Shown here one piece after another: positions 25,934 through 34,665 of a stretch of DNA of 64,000 nt. Under the pieces are notes generated by a model that searched no databases, was not told the DNA's origin, and saw only the letters and a list, made by a program, of their open reading frames with translations. This DNA is from JAATFS01 sp037145635 (GTDB lineage: Bacteria > Pseudomonadota > Gammaproteobacteria > Xanthomonadales > Xanthomonadaceae): assembly GCA_037145635.1 (NCBI GenBank), contig JBBCXB010000001.1:1054001-1118000 (forward strand), given 5' to 3'. The position numbers were made by a program, and so were the translations under genes. Positions within the stretch are counted from its first letter, which is position 1; every line of letters begins with the position of its first letter.

Positions 25934-27257
25934 CGCTTTCCTCTTCGCTCAGGCGGCGCACCAGCAGCTTGTCGATGCGCGCGCCGTCCAGGTCGACGAT
26001 CTCGATCCGCCAGCCGGCCCAGTCGAAGTACTCGCCGGCGTGCGGGATGCGGCCGAAGTAGTAGATGCACAGGCCGGCGAGCGTGTGGTAGTCGCCCTCC
26101 TGGGCCTCGGGCAGCTCGGTCCCGCCCAGCACCTCGCGCAGTTCCTCGACCGACAGCGAGCCGTCGATCAGCAGCGAGCCGTCCTCGCGCGTCACCACCA
26201 GCGCGTCCTCGTCGGTGTTCTCCACCGCCTGCAGGCGGCCGACCACCGCGCCCATCAGGTCGCTGATGGTGACCAGGCCCTGGATCTCGCCGTATTCGTC
26301 GACCACCAGCGCCATCGACTGCTGCTCTTCGCGGAAGATCTCCAGCAGCTTCATCGCATGGGTGGACTCGGACACGAACAAGGGGTCGCGCAGGTGCTGG
26401 AACAGCTGGGTGGTGCCCCCGCCGCCCATGTGGGTGACCAGCGACTTGACCTCCAGTACGCCGACGATGTCCTGGTCGTTCCCGCGGAACACCGGGTAGC
26501 GCGAGAACTCGTACTCGCGCATCACGTGCAGGTTCTTCTCCGGATCGGCCTCGGTGTCGAGCCAGGCGATGCGGTTGCGCGGGGTCATCAGGCTGTCGGC
26601 GGTACGGTCGCCCAGGCGCATCACCCGGTTCATCATGTCGCGCTCGTGCGCGTCGATCACGCCGGCCTCGTGGCTCTCGGCCACCAGCATGCGGATCTCC
26701 TCCTCGGAGACCGACACCGACTCGTCCTTGCCCAGGCCGAGCACGCGCAGCACCAGCCGCGTGGTGCGCGCCAGCACCCACACGCCCGGCGCGGCGATCA
26801 GCGCCAGCCAGCCCATCGGCACCGCGACGAAGCCGGCGATCGCCTCGGAGCGGGTCAGGGCGAGGCGCTTGGGCACCAGTTCGCCGAAGATCAGCGTCAG
26901 GAAGGTGATCAGCGCCACTGCCAGGGTCTTGCCGATGACGCCGGCATAGGAGTTGTCGAACAGGTGGAACGGGGCCGCCAGCGCCGGGAACGCGCCCTGC
27001 AGCCACACCGCGATCGCCTCGCCGATCGCGTCGCCGCCGAATACGCCGGTCAGCACGCCGATCAGGGTGATGCCGATCTGCACGGTGGAGAGGAAGTTCT
27101 CGGGATTCTCGGCCAGGGCCAGGGCCTTGGCCGCGCGCTTGCTGGTCTGGGCCTGCTGCTTCAGCCGGCTCTTGCGCGAGGTCATCAGCGACATCTCCGA
27201 CATGGCGAAGAAGCCGTTGACCAGGATCAGGGCGATAACGATGGCGAGTTCAAGCAC
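25917..27257 (-). CDS. HlyC/CorC (CNNM) family transporter or co-regulator with CBS domains
   Basis: 446 residues from GTG 27257, chosen because it begins exactly at the first transmembrane helix (LELAIVIALILVNGFFAMSE); the frame stays open 72 codons further without family sequence. It comprises a DUF21/CNNM membrane domain (about 1-190, four hydrophobic helices), a CBS pair (about 205-330, LMTPRNRIAWLDTEA and IVGVLEVKSLV) and a CorC_HlyC domain (about 350-430, DGSLSVEELREVLG). Such proteins are linked to Mg2+/Co2+ homeostasis in the inner membrane; haemolytic activity is not implied. First gene of a pair with exoD. Confidence 0.93.
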   Translation of the reverse strand: MLELAIVIALILVNGFFAMSEMSLMTSRKSRLKQQAQTSKRAAKALALAENPENFLSTVQIGITLIGVLTGVFGGDAIGEAIAVWLQGAFPALAAPFHLFDNSYAGVIGKTLAVALITFLTLIFGELVPKRLALTRSEAIAGFVAVPMGWLALIAAPGVWVLARTTRLVLRVLGLGKDESVSVSEEEIRMLVAESHEAGVIDAHERDMMNRVMRLGDRTADSLMTPRNRIAWLDTEADPEKNLHVMREYEFSRYPVFRGNDQDIVGVLEVKSLVTHMGGGGTTQLFQHLRDPLFVSESTHAMKLLEIFREEQQSMALVVDEYGEIQGLVTISDLMGAVVGRLQAVENTDEDALVVTREDGSLLIDGSLSVEELREVLGGTELPEAQEGDYHTLAGLCIYYFGRIPHAGEYFDWAGWRIEIVDLDGARIDKLLVRRLSEEESDDIVG

Positions 27258-27533
27258 GGGCGTCGTCCCCGGTCGGTGGAGGGGAGGGCGGAGGCGTGCG
27301 GGGGCCGGCGAGCGCGAAGGCGGGGCGGCGGGGCGGGGGTCTAGAGTCGTCGTCCATAGGGTGCGCCCGCAGGCGCGAGGAAGATGGTAGCAAAAATCCC
27401 GGTCAGCTTGTCCGGCAGGCGGAAATGGCGCCGTGAAGAGGCGGATCCCGGCCCGGATACCCAGATCGGTCATCTAGCCGTCATAATTCCGCCCCGGTGC
27501 CGTCCCTCCCGCGACGGCAGGAAGTCTTTCCCC

Positions 27534-28160
27534 ATGTTCTCGTTGCAGACCATCTTCGGTTCCGGCAAGCAGTTCTACGTACTCTTGAACGAGGCGGCCG
27601 ACGCCGCCTACGACAGTACCAAGGCCTTGCACGCGATGATGCGCGAGTCCGACCGCCAGCCGGCGCTGGACGCCTTCAAGCTGGCGCGCCTGCGCGAGCG
27701 CACGGCCTCGGACAAGATCGGCCAGGCCCTGGTCGACAGCTTCATGACCCCGATCGAGCGCGAGGACATCGAGGCGCTGGGGTCGGCGCTGTACAAGATC
27801 CCCAAGCAGGTCGAGAAGTTCGCCGACCGCTACTCGCTGGCCACCCAGCACCTGGAGCACATCGACTTCGCGCCGCGCGCGGCGATGCTGGAGCAGGCCG
27901 CCGCGGTGGTGGTGGAGATGGTGCGCGACCTGCCGCACATGAACATCGACCGCATGACGGTGCTCAACGACAAGCTGCGCATGCTCGAGAACGAGGCCGA
28001 CCGGCTGATGCTCGAGCTGTACCGCGACATCTATTCCGGGCGCCTGGACAACCTGCAGATGTTCCTGCTCAAGGAGTTCTTCGAGATCCTGGAGAAGGCC
28101 ATCGACCGCTGCCGCGAGGCCGGCGTGGTGGTGTACCAGATCGTGCTGAAGAATTCCTGA
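27534..28160 (+). CDS. DUF47/PhoU-like accessory protein of the Pit phosphate transporter
   Basis: 208 residues from ATG 27534, preceded by AGGAAG; the longer open frame upstream is non-coding in character. All-helical protein (MFSLQTIFGSGKQFYVLLNEAADAAYDSTKALHAMM start) with the DUF47 pattern DLPHMNIDRMTVLNDKLRMLENEADRL and FLLKEFFEILEKAIDRC. DUF47 proteins are encoded next to Pit transporters and are thought to modulate them. A CATAAT at 27482-27487 is a possible -10. The pit gene follows 127 bp downstream on the same strand. Confidence 0.92.
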   Translation: MFSLQTIFGSGKQFYVLLNEAADAAYDSTKALHAMMRESDRQPALDAFKLARLRERTASDKIGQALVDSFMTPIEREDIEALGSALYKIPKQVEKFADRYSLATQHLEHIDFAPRAAMLEQAAAVVVEMVRDLPHMNIDRMTVLNDKLRMLENEADRLMLELYRDIYSGRLDNLQMFLLKEFFEILEKAIDRCREAGVVVYQIVLKNS

Positions 28161-28287
28161 TGCGCCGGTCGCTGGTCTTGCACGTTTCCGGCCGCGGCAA
28201 CAGGGGCGCGGCGAGCGCCCGCGCAGGCGCGCGGGTCCGCCCGGCGGCACCGGCCATGGGTGCGCCCGCCGTCGGGGGGATGCCGCG

Positions 28288-29409
28288 ATGCTGACCCTGG
28301 TCCTGGTGGTGATCCTGGCCGCGCTGGTGTTCGAGTTCATCAACGGCTTCCACGACACCGCCAACTCGATCGCCACGGTGGTCGCCACCAAGGTGCTTTC
28401 GCCGGGCTGGGCGGTGATGCTGGCCGCCGGCATGAACCTGATCGGCGCCCTCACCGGCACCGCGGTGGCGCTGACCATCGCCTCGGGCCTGCTCAACACC
28501 GAGGTGATCGACGTCACCCCGCAGGTGATCCTGTGCGCGCTGCTGGGCGGCATCATCTGGAACCTGATCACCTGGTGGAAGGGGCTGCCGTCCTCGTCCT
28601 CGCACGCGTTGATCGGCGGCCTGTGCGGCGCCGGCCTGGCCGCGGCCCACAACAACTGGGACGCGCTGATCTGGTCGCAGAACGTCGGCAACTGGGCCAA
28701 GAACAAGGGCCTGCTGTGGAAGGTGTTCGTGCCGATGATCACCTCGCCGATCGCCGGGTTCCTGCTGGGCGTGGCGGTGATGGTGCTGCTGTGGGCGATC
28801 ATCGCCGGCCTGGCCCGGATCGGCGGGCCGATCGGCCGGCTGGCGCGGCCGCGCTGGGTCAACGCCTTCTTCGGCAAGGCGCAGATCGCCTCGGCGGCGT
28901 ACATGGGCTATGCGCACGGCCACAACGACGCGCAGAAGACCATGGGCATCATCGCGATGACGCTGGTGGGCGCGCAGTCGGTCGGCGCACTGGACGCGTT
29001 GCCGGGCTGGCTGTCGTTCCTGCACCCGGACGCCAGCGCCGGCACCGGCATCCCGATGTGGATCGTGCTGACCTGCGCGCTGGTGATGGCCGCCGGCACC
29101 GCGTCCGGCGGCTGGAAGATCATCAAGACGCTCGGCCACAAGATGGTCAAGCTGCACCCGATCCACGGCTTCGCCGCGGAGACCAGCTCGGCCACCATCC
29201 TGACCCTGGCCGCGCACTTCGGCATGCCGGTGTCCACCACCCACAGCATCTCCACCGCGATCATGGGCGTGGGCTTCGCCAAGAACCCGCGCTCGCTGCG
29301 GCTGGGCGTGATCGAGCGCATCGTCTGGGCCTGGATCCTGACCATTCCCGCCGCCGGCGGCGTGGCCTACCTGATCCTGTGGCTGTTCGAGCTGTGCGGC
29401 TGGACCTGA
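28288..29409 (+). CDS. pit: Inorganic phosphate transporter, Pit family
   Basis: 373 residues, about ten transmembrane helices. The two family signatures are present: GFHDTANSIATVVATKVLSP after TM1 and GHNDAQKTMGIIAMTL in the second half. GLPSSSSHALIGGL and MPVSTTHSISTAI repeat the internal duplication. It performs low-affinity metal-phosphate:H+ symport at the inner membrane. It is shorter than E. coli PitA (499) because it lacks the large central loop, as in many short Pit proteins. Expected to work with the DUF47 protein encoded upstream. Confidence 0.95.
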   Translation: MLTLVLVVILAALVFEFINGFHDTANSIATVVATKVLSPGWAVMLAAGMNLIGALTGTAVALTIASGLLNTEVIDVTPQVILCALLGGIIWNLITWWKGLPSSSSHALIGGLCGAGLAAAHNNWDALIWSQNVGNWAKNKGLLWKVFVPMITSPIAGFLLGVAVMVLLWAIIAGLARIGGPIGRLARPRWVNAFFGKAQIASAAYMGYAHGHNDAQKTMGIIAMTLVGAQSVGALDALPGWLSFLHPDASAGTGIPMWIVLTCALVMAAGTASGGWKIIKTLGHKMVKLHPIHGFAAETSSATILTLAAHFGMPVSTTHSISTAIMGVGFAKNPRSLRLGVIERIVWAWILTIPAAGGVAYLILWLFELCGWT

Positions 29410-29744
29410 GCGGCGCCCGCTAGCGGCGCCGCCCGCTGGCGGCTGCCGGAGGCTCACTCGGGCGGGGCCAAGCGGCTGTGCTGGTGCCGATCGCCACGGG
29501 CAAGTGCCCGTGGCCGCCGGCCGGTTCGCGCCCGGTCGACCTGCCCGCTGCAAAGTGCACGGGCAGGTTGGCATGAGGGCATGTCCGGCACGTGTCTGGT
29601 CCCGACGGGGCAGGGCGTCCCGGCTGGCCGCGGCGACGCACGGCCGGCGGCCCCGCCCAGCGCTGCCCCGGATGCGCCCCGCCACACGGTCCGCGCCAGG
29701 GGCTGGTGGAGTCCGGTCGACGGCCGCGGCCGGCCCCTGGCGAC
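29410..29744. other. Intergenic region between convergent pit and S10 peptidase genes
   Basis: About 335 bp without a supported gene. A strong hairpin at 29493-29514 (GCCACGGGCA, loop AG, TGCCCGTGGC) lies 84 bp after the pit stop. It has no T-run, so it may act in Rho-dependent ending or mRNA stability. Open frames here are shadows of GC-rich sequence. Confidence 0.5.
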
Positions 29745-29794
29745 CGCCGGTCAGCGCTCGCCGTACATCCGCCGGTCAGCGCTCGCCGTACATC
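29745..29794. repeat. Perfect 25-bp tandem duplication at the 3' end of the S10 peptidase gene
   Basis: The 25-base unit beginning CGCCGGTCAGCGCTC occurs twice head to tail (29745-29769 and 29770-29794) without mismatch. The second copy contains the last codons and stop of the peptidase; the first lies just beyond the stop. It is likely a recent slippage event and harmless to the protein. Confidence 0.9.
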
Positions 29795-31275
29795 GCGCGC
29801 ACGTCGCGCCGGAATGCCGCCTGGCTGTCGGGGCGGTTGTAGAACATGTGGCCGCCGGGGTACTCGCGGACCTGCACCCGGGCCGGGTCGCGGCCCATCA
29901 CCGGCATCTGGTCGACGGTCAGCACCGAGCCCATGAACGGGCACGACAGGTCGTTCCAGCCATGGGCGATCAGCACCTGCAGCCGCGGGTCGATCGCCAC
30001 CGCCTGGCGCAGCTGGGTCACCGCGCCCTTGCGCAGCTCGTCGTCCCAGTCCCAGAGCCGGTTCACGTCGTAGTTCAGCGCCTGGTAGCGCGCATCCACC
30101 TTCCAGCCGACCACGCGGGTGACGAAGTCGACCATCGCGGTGGTGGTCGGGGCGATGATGCTGTCCAGCAGCGGGTCGTTGGCGCGCTGCTCGGGCGCGT
30201 TGGGGAACGGGTCGAACGCGGTCACGTTGGTGTCGTAGCGGCTGCCGAGCTCGCCCTTGTCGCGGAACACCTCGCGCAGGTAGGCCTGGGTCTCCAGCCG
30301 GCCGCCGGCGCGGCGCACGTAGACCGGGTCCAGCCCGGTCAGGCGCACGACCTGCTGCAGCATCGCCTCGGTCGCGGCCGGGTCCGAGCGGCCCTTCATC
30401 AGCGCGGTGGCGTAGTCGCCGCGGGTGTAGTCGATCACCTGGCGCATGGCGGCGTCGTCGAGCCGGCCCTGGCGCTCCAGGTGCGCGGCCGCGATCGACG
30501 GCAACGTGAGCATCCAGGCCAGCGGCGAGACGTCGGCGTTGTCGTCCAGGGTGGGGTTGAGGTAGGGCGAGACCAGCACCACGCCGTTCATCGCCACGCC
30601 CAGGCGGGTCTGCAGGTAGTGGGTGATGCGCGGCCCGCGGAAGCCGCCATAGCTCTCGCCGACCAGGTACTTGCGCGAGGGTAGCCGGTGGTGCTTCAGC
30701 AGCCAGTCGTAGATCGCTCGCGACAGGTACTCCACATCCGCCTGCGGGTTGTAGAACTGCTTCTTGGCGTCGTCGTCGCCCACGCGCGCGCGGCTGAAGC
30801 CGGTGCCGACCGGATCGATGAACACCAGGTCGGTGAAGTCCAGCCAGGTGCCGGGGTTGTCGCGCAGCGTGGCCGGTGCCGAGGCGCTGTCGCCCTCGCC
30901 GCCGAAGGCCACCACCTTGGGGCCGATCGCGCCGAGGTTGAGGTAGACCGACGCGGCGCCGGGTCCGCCATTGAGCGCGAAGGTCACCGGCCGGTCCTTG
31001 CCCTCGGCGACGTAGGCGGTAAACACCACGTCCGCGGTGGTCTTGCCCTGCGCGTCGCGCACCGGCAGGGTGCCGACGGTGGCGGTGTAGCCCACGCTGC
31101 GGCCGTCCACGCGCACGCTCTGGCGCACGGAGGCGTCGGCCGGCAGCGGCAGCGGCTCCGGCGCGGCCGTCTCGGCGGCCTTCTTGTCCTTGTCGGGCGC
31201 GTCCGCGGCGAGGGCGGCGGGCGCGGCGGCGGCCAGGGCGAGGAGCAGCGCCAGCGTGCGGAGCGGGGAGGGCAT
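29776..31275 (-). CDS. S10-family serine carboxypeptidase-like protein, secreted
   Basis: 499 residues from ATG 31275, which begins a signal peptide (MPSPLRTLALLLALAAAAPAAL, cut near LAA-D). The catalytic Ser lies in YLVGESYGG (about 178). Asp is probably in IAHGWNDLSCPF (about 435) and His in EYPGGHMFYNRP (about 479), the order of S10 peptidases. FALNGGPGAASVYLNLGAIGP carries the oxyanion GGPG motif. It hydrolyses C-terminal residues of peptides, presumably in the periplasm or outside. Bacterial S10 members are common in Xanthomonadaceae, which have large proteolytic repertoires. Divergent from cdh. Confidence 0.92.
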   Translation of the reverse strand: MPSPLRTLALLLALAAAAPAALAADAPDKDKKAAETAAPEPLPLPADASVRQSVRVDGRSVGYTATVGTLPVRDAQGKTTADVVFTAYVAEGKDRPVTFALNGGPGAASVYLNLGAIGPKVVAFGGEGDSASAPATLRDNPGTWLDFTDLVFIDPVGTGFSRARVGDDDAKKQFYNPQADVEYLSRAIYDWLLKHHRLPSRKYLVGESYGGFRGPRITHYLQTRLGVAMNGVVLVSPYLNPTLDDNADVSPLAWMLTLPSIAAAHLERQGRLDDAAMRQVIDYTRGDYATALMKGRSDPAATEAMLQQVVRLTGLDPVYVRRAGGRLETQAYLREVFRDKGELGSRYDTNVTAFDPFPNAPEQRANDPLLDSIIAPTTTAMVDFVTRVVGWKVDARYQALNYDVNRLWDWDDELRKGAVTQLRQAVAIDPRLQVLIAHGWNDLSCPFMGSVLTVDQMPVMGRDPARVQVREYPGGHMFYNRPDSQAAFRRDVRAMYGER

Positions 31276-31379
31276 GGGCGGCGACTTCGGAGGAAGGGAC
31301 GACGATGCTAGGCCGGCGCCGGCGCGCGCGGATGTGCAGGAAGGCATGGGCCGGCATAGGCCGGGGCGGCCGCGGCGCT

Positions 31380-31385
31380 TATCAT
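31380..31385 (+). promoter_or_regulatory. Possible -10 element of cdh
   Basis: TATCAT 16 bp upstream of the cdh ATG. The same hexamer occurs at a similar short distance before three other genes in this window. No convincing -35 is seen. Confidence 0.35.
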
Positions 31386-31400
31386 GGTGTGCCCTGGTGG

Positions 31401-32207
31401 ATGTCGTGGAGTCGGTGCTTGAAGTCCAAGAAGTGGTGGGGCGTGGCGGTCGCGCTGGTGCTGGCCGCCTGCGCCAGCGTTCCCCCGGTGCGGCACGTGG
31501 TGGACCCGGGCGCGCTGTGGCGGATCATCAACAACGACTGCCTGCGCGAGGCCGGTCCGCCGGCCGCCGATTGCGCCGCGGTCTGGCGCGACCCGGCGCG
31601 GCAGGCGGTGGTGCTCAAGGACAGCCACGGCGACTACCAGTACCTGCTGCTGCCGATCGCGCGGATCGGCGGGATCGAGAGCCCGGCGCTGCTGGTGCCC
31701 GGCAGTCCGAACTACTTCGCCGCGGCCTGGCAGGCGCGCGGCTACGTCGAGCGCGCGCTCGGCCGGCCGCTGCCGCGCGACTACACCAGCCTGGCGCTGA
31801 ACTCGCCGCACGGGCGCTCGCAGGACCAGCTGCACATCCACGTCGACTGCCTGCGGCCGGACGTGCATGCCGCGCTGGCCCGGCAGCGCGGCCGCATCGG
31901 CGAGACCTGGTCGCCGCTGGGCGAGCCGCTGCGCGGCCACGTGTATTTGGCACGGCGCCTCGACGGCGAGGCGCTGGCTGAGGATCCGATACGGCTGCTG
32001 GCCGCCGCGCTGCCGGCCGGCGACGCCCTGGGCGACTACTCGCTGGTGGTGGCTGGCGACGGCGAGGCCGGTGCGCGGCCGGGCTTCCTGCTGCTGGCCA
32101 CGCGCCGCGACGCAGCCAGCGACAACCGCGCCAGCGGCGAGGAGCTGCAGGACCATGCCTGCAGCCTGCTCACCGGTGCCGGCCGGGTGCTCGAAGGCGT
32201 GCGCTGA
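31401..32207 (+). CDS. cdh: CDP-diacylglycerol diphosphatase
   Basis: 268 residues from ATG 31401. Hydrophobic N terminus with a lipobox-like LAAC (WGVAVALVLAACASV), so probably anchored on the periplasmic side of the inner membrane. The HIT-superfamily active-site motif is SQDQLHIHVDCL, and LKDSHGDYQYLLLPIARIGGIESPALL matches the Cdh family. Reaction: CDP-diacylglycerol + H2O to CMP + phosphatidate, in phospholipid turnover. The size is close to E. coli Cdh (251). An upstream frame of 32 codons is without family character. Confidence 0.92.
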   Translation: MSWSRCLKSKKWWGVAVALVLAACASVPPVRHVVDPGALWRIINNDCLREAGPPAADCAAVWRDPARQAVVLKDSHGDYQYLLLPIARIGGIESPALLVPGSPNYFAAAWQARGYVERALGRPLPRDYTSLALNSPHGRSQDQLHIHVDCLRPDVHAALARQRGRIGETWSPLGEPLRGHVYLARRLDGEALAEDPIRLLAAALPAGDALGDYSLVVAGDGEAGARPGFLLLATRRDAASDNRASGEELQDHACSLLTGAGRVLEGVR

Positions 32208-32219
32208 CGCGCCGGGCGC

Positions 32220-34109
32220 TCAGACCTCCAGCGAGGCCAGGTCGCCCTTGTTCTCCAGCCACTGCTTGCGGTCGCCGGCGCGCTTCTTGGCCAGCAGCAT
32301 GTCCATCAGCGAGCGGGTCTGCTCGCCGTCGTCGATGGTCAGCTGCACCAGGCGGCGGGTGTCGGGATGGATCGTGGACTCGCGCAGCTGGTTGGGGTTC
32401 ATTTCGCCCAGGCCCTTGAAGCGGGTCACGCTGACCTGGCCCTTGACCTTCTCGCGCGCGATCTTGTCCAGCAGCGAGGTCTTTTCCTCCTCGTCCAGCG
32501 CGTAGAACACCTGCTTGCCCACGTCCACGCGGAACAGCGGCGGCATCGCCACGAACACGTGGCCGGCCGCGACCAGCGCCGGGAAGTGGCGCAGGAACAG
32601 CGCGGTGAGCAGGGTGGCGATGTGCAGGCCGTCGGAGTCGGCGTCTGCCAGGATCACCACCTTGCCGTAGCGCAGGCCGGTGATGTCGTCCTTGCCGGGG
32701 TCGCAGCCGATCGCGATCGCCAGGTTGTGTACTTCCTCGGAGGCCAGCACGCTGCCGGAGGCCACCTCCCAGGTGTTGAGGATCTTGCCGCGCAGCGGCA
32801 GGATCGCCTGGAAGTCCTTGTCGCGCGCCTGCTTGGCCGAGCCGCCGGCGGAGTCGCCCTCGACCAGGAACAGCTCGGTGCGCGACAGGTCCTGGCTGAT
32901 GCAGTCGGCCAGCTTGCCGGGCAGCGCCGGGCCCTGGGTGACTTTCTTGCGGACGATCTGCTTCTCGGTCTTGAGCCGTGCGCTGGCGCGGTCGATGGCG
33001 ATCTGTGCGATCTTCTCGCCAATCTCCACGTTCTGGTTGAGGTACAGGCTGAAGGCGTCGTGCGCCGCGCCCTCGATGAAGCCGGCGGCCTGGCGCGAGG
33101 ACAGCCGCTCCTTGGTCTGGCCGGAGAACTGCGGGTCGGTCATCTTCAGGCTGAGCACGAAGGTGACCCGGTCCCAGACGTCCTCGGGCGCGAGCTTGAC
33201 GCCGCGCGGCAGCAGGTTGCGGAAGTCGCAGAACTCGCGCAGCGCATCGGTCAGGCCCGAGCGCAGGCCGTTGACATGGGTGCCGTGCTGCGCGGTGGGG
33301 ATCAGGTTGACGTAGCTCTCCTGCACCAGCTCGCCTTCCGGCACCCACGCCGCGGCCCAGTCGACGATCTCGGTGTCCTTCTTCAGGCTGCCCACGAACA
33401 GCTCGACCGGCAGCAGCTCGCGCTCGGCCATCTCGCCCTTGAGGTAGTCGCGCAGGCCGTCCTCGAAGTGCCAGCTGTCGCGCTCGCCGGTGGCCTCGTC
33501 GTACAGCTTGACGGTCAGGCCGGGGCACAGCACGGCCTTGGCGCGCAGCAGGTGGCGCAGCGCGCGCACGTTGAACTTGGGGGTGTCGAAATATTTGGGG
33601 TCCGGCCAGAAGTGCAGGCGGGTGCCGGTATTCTTCTTGCCCACCGTGCCGACCACCTCCAGCGGGGAGGCGGCGTCGCCGTTGCGGAACTCCATACGGT
33701 GCTCGCTGCCCTCGCGCTTGATGAACAGCTCGACCTTGGTCGACAGCGCGTTGACCACGCTCACGCCGACGCCGTGCAGGCCGCCGGAGAAGGTGTAATT
33801 GCGGTTGCTGAACTTGCCGCCGGCATGCAGCCGGGTGAGGATCAGTTCCACGCCGGGGATCTTCTCCTCGGGGTGGATGTCCACCGGCATGCCGCGGCCG
33901 TCGTCGGAGACCTCGCAGCTGCCGTCCTTGAACAGGGTCACCTCGATCTGCCGGGCATGCCCCGCCAGCGCCTCGTCCACCGAGTTGTCGATGACCTCCT
34001 GCGCCAGGTGGTTCGGGCGCGCGGTGTCGGTGTACATGCCGGGACGGCGCTTGACCGGGTCCAGGCCCGAGAGGACTTCAATATCGGCGGCGTTGTAACG
34101 GGCGTTCAT
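32220..34109 (-). CDS. parE: DNA topoisomerase IV subunit B
   Basis: 629 residues, matching ParE (630 in E. coli). GHKL ATPase: QEVIDNSVDEALAGHA, DDGRGMPVDIH, GGLHGVGVSVVNAL. Transducer domain, then TOPRIM: LFLVEGDSAGGSAKQARD and ILADADSDGLHIATLL, the latter typical of ParE rather than GyrB. The C-terminal tail has RFKGLGEMNPNQL. With ParC (not in this window) it decatenates daughter chromosomes. It starts at the ATG at 34109; the frame runs further upstream without family sequence. Convergent with cdh across a 12-bp gap. Confidence 0.97.
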   Translation of the reverse strand: MNARYNAADIEVLSGLDPVKRRPGMYTDTARPNHLAQEVIDNSVDEALAGHARQIEVTLFKDGSCEVSDDGRGMPVDIHPEEKIPGVELILTRLHAGGKFSNRNYTFSGGLHGVGVSVVNALSTKVELFIKREGSEHRMEFRNGDAASPLEVVGTVGKKNTGTRLHFWPDPKYFDTPKFNVRALRHLLRAKAVLCPGLTVKLYDEATGERDSWHFEDGLRDYLKGEMAERELLPVELFVGSLKKDTEIVDWAAAWVPEGELVQESYVNLIPTAQHGTHVNGLRSGLTDALREFCDFRNLLPRGVKLAPEDVWDRVTFVLSLKMTDPQFSGQTKERLSSRQAAGFIEGAAHDAFSLYLNQNVEIGEKIAQIAIDRASARLKTEKQIVRKKVTQGPALPGKLADCISQDLSRTELFLVEGDSAGGSAKQARDKDFQAILPLRGKILNTWEVASGSVLASEEVHNLAIAIGCDPGKDDITGLRYGKVVILADADSDGLHIATLLTALFLRHFPALVAAGHVFVAMPPLFRVDVGKQVFYALDEEEKTSLLDKIAREKVKGQVSVTRFKGLGEMNPNQLRESTIHPDTRRLVQLTIDDGEQTRSLMDMLLAKKRAGDRKQWLENKGDLASLEV

Positions 34110-34268
34110 GCATCTCAGAAGGGGATGAAACGACGCGCAAGTGTGCGGGCTCGGCCGACTTTTTGCACGCGACCGGCGTTCAGTGGCGAGCGGGGCGGCG
34201 CTGGGTAGGCTGGTCCCGGAAGTCGAACGAAGTGCCCCCACGTCCGGGGGTGCCCCTGGAGGACGACC

Positions 34269-34529
34269 ATGAAACTGAAGAACATCCTGATGCTCGCCGC
34301 CGGCGCCGCCGCGCTGGTGGCCCTGCCGGCGGCCATGGCGCAGAGCTCCGCGCCCCCGGCCGACCAACTGGGCGCCACCTCGCAGAAGGCCAGCGACGAC
34401 AAGGCCCAGTCCGAGGCCGACCGCAAGGCGCAGCGCCGCGCCGCGGCCGCCGCCGACAAGGCCAAGGCCGAGAAGAGCGGCAAGCTGGACAAGCGGGCCG
34501 AAGAGGAAGAAGAGCAGCCGCTGCGCTGA
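34269..34529 (+). CDS. Small secreted protein, Ala/Lys/Asp-rich, unknown function
   Basis: 86 residues with a very good ribosome site (GGAGGA) and a signal peptide 1-25 (MKLKNILMLAAGAAALVALPAAMAQ). The mature 60 residues are highly charged, without hydrophobic core or cysteines (KASDDKAQSEADRKAQRRAAAA, EKSGKLDKRAEEEEEQ), and are probably disordered or a single helix. Divergent from parE and followed by a strong terminator, so it is a monocistronic unit. I do not recognise a family. Confidence 0.78.
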   Translation: MKLKNILMLAAGAAALVALPAAMAQSSAPPADQLGATSQKASDDKAQSEADRKAQRRAAAAADKAKAEKSGKLDKRAEEEEEQPLR

Positions 34530-34550
34530 CCCCTTCCCGGCGGCACACGC

Positions 34551-34586
34551 AACGACGCCCCGGCGCAGGCTGGGGCGTCGTTTTAT
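34551..34586 (+). terminator. Rho-independent terminator after the small secreted protein gene
   Basis: An 11-bp stem AACGACGCCCC/GGGGCGTCGTT with a 10-base loop runs into TTATTT. Confidence 0.9.
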
Positions 34587-34609
34587 TTGGGATCCGCCGC
34601 ACGCCGCGC

Positions 34610-34638
34610 TTGGGCATTGCGGCGGCAACCGTTAAACT
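34610..34638 (+). promoter_or_regulatory. Probable promoter of pyrG
   Basis: TTGGGC (34610-34615) and TAAACT (34633-34638) with a 17-bp spacer, giving a leader of about 20 bases before the pyrG ATG at 34666. Confidence 0.5.
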
Positions 34639-34665
34639 ATGGCTTTCCGGGAGGCTTCGAGCCCC

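Noticed and set aside
27258..27473. N-terminal extension of the HlyC/CorC-type protein
   Set aside because: The 72 extra codons are Pro/Arg-rich with no family match; the GTG at 27257 begins the first transmembrane helix.
29493..29514. Strong hairpin after pit considered as a terminator
   Set aside because: Ten-base-pair stem but no T-run on either strand, so it is noted only as a hairpin.
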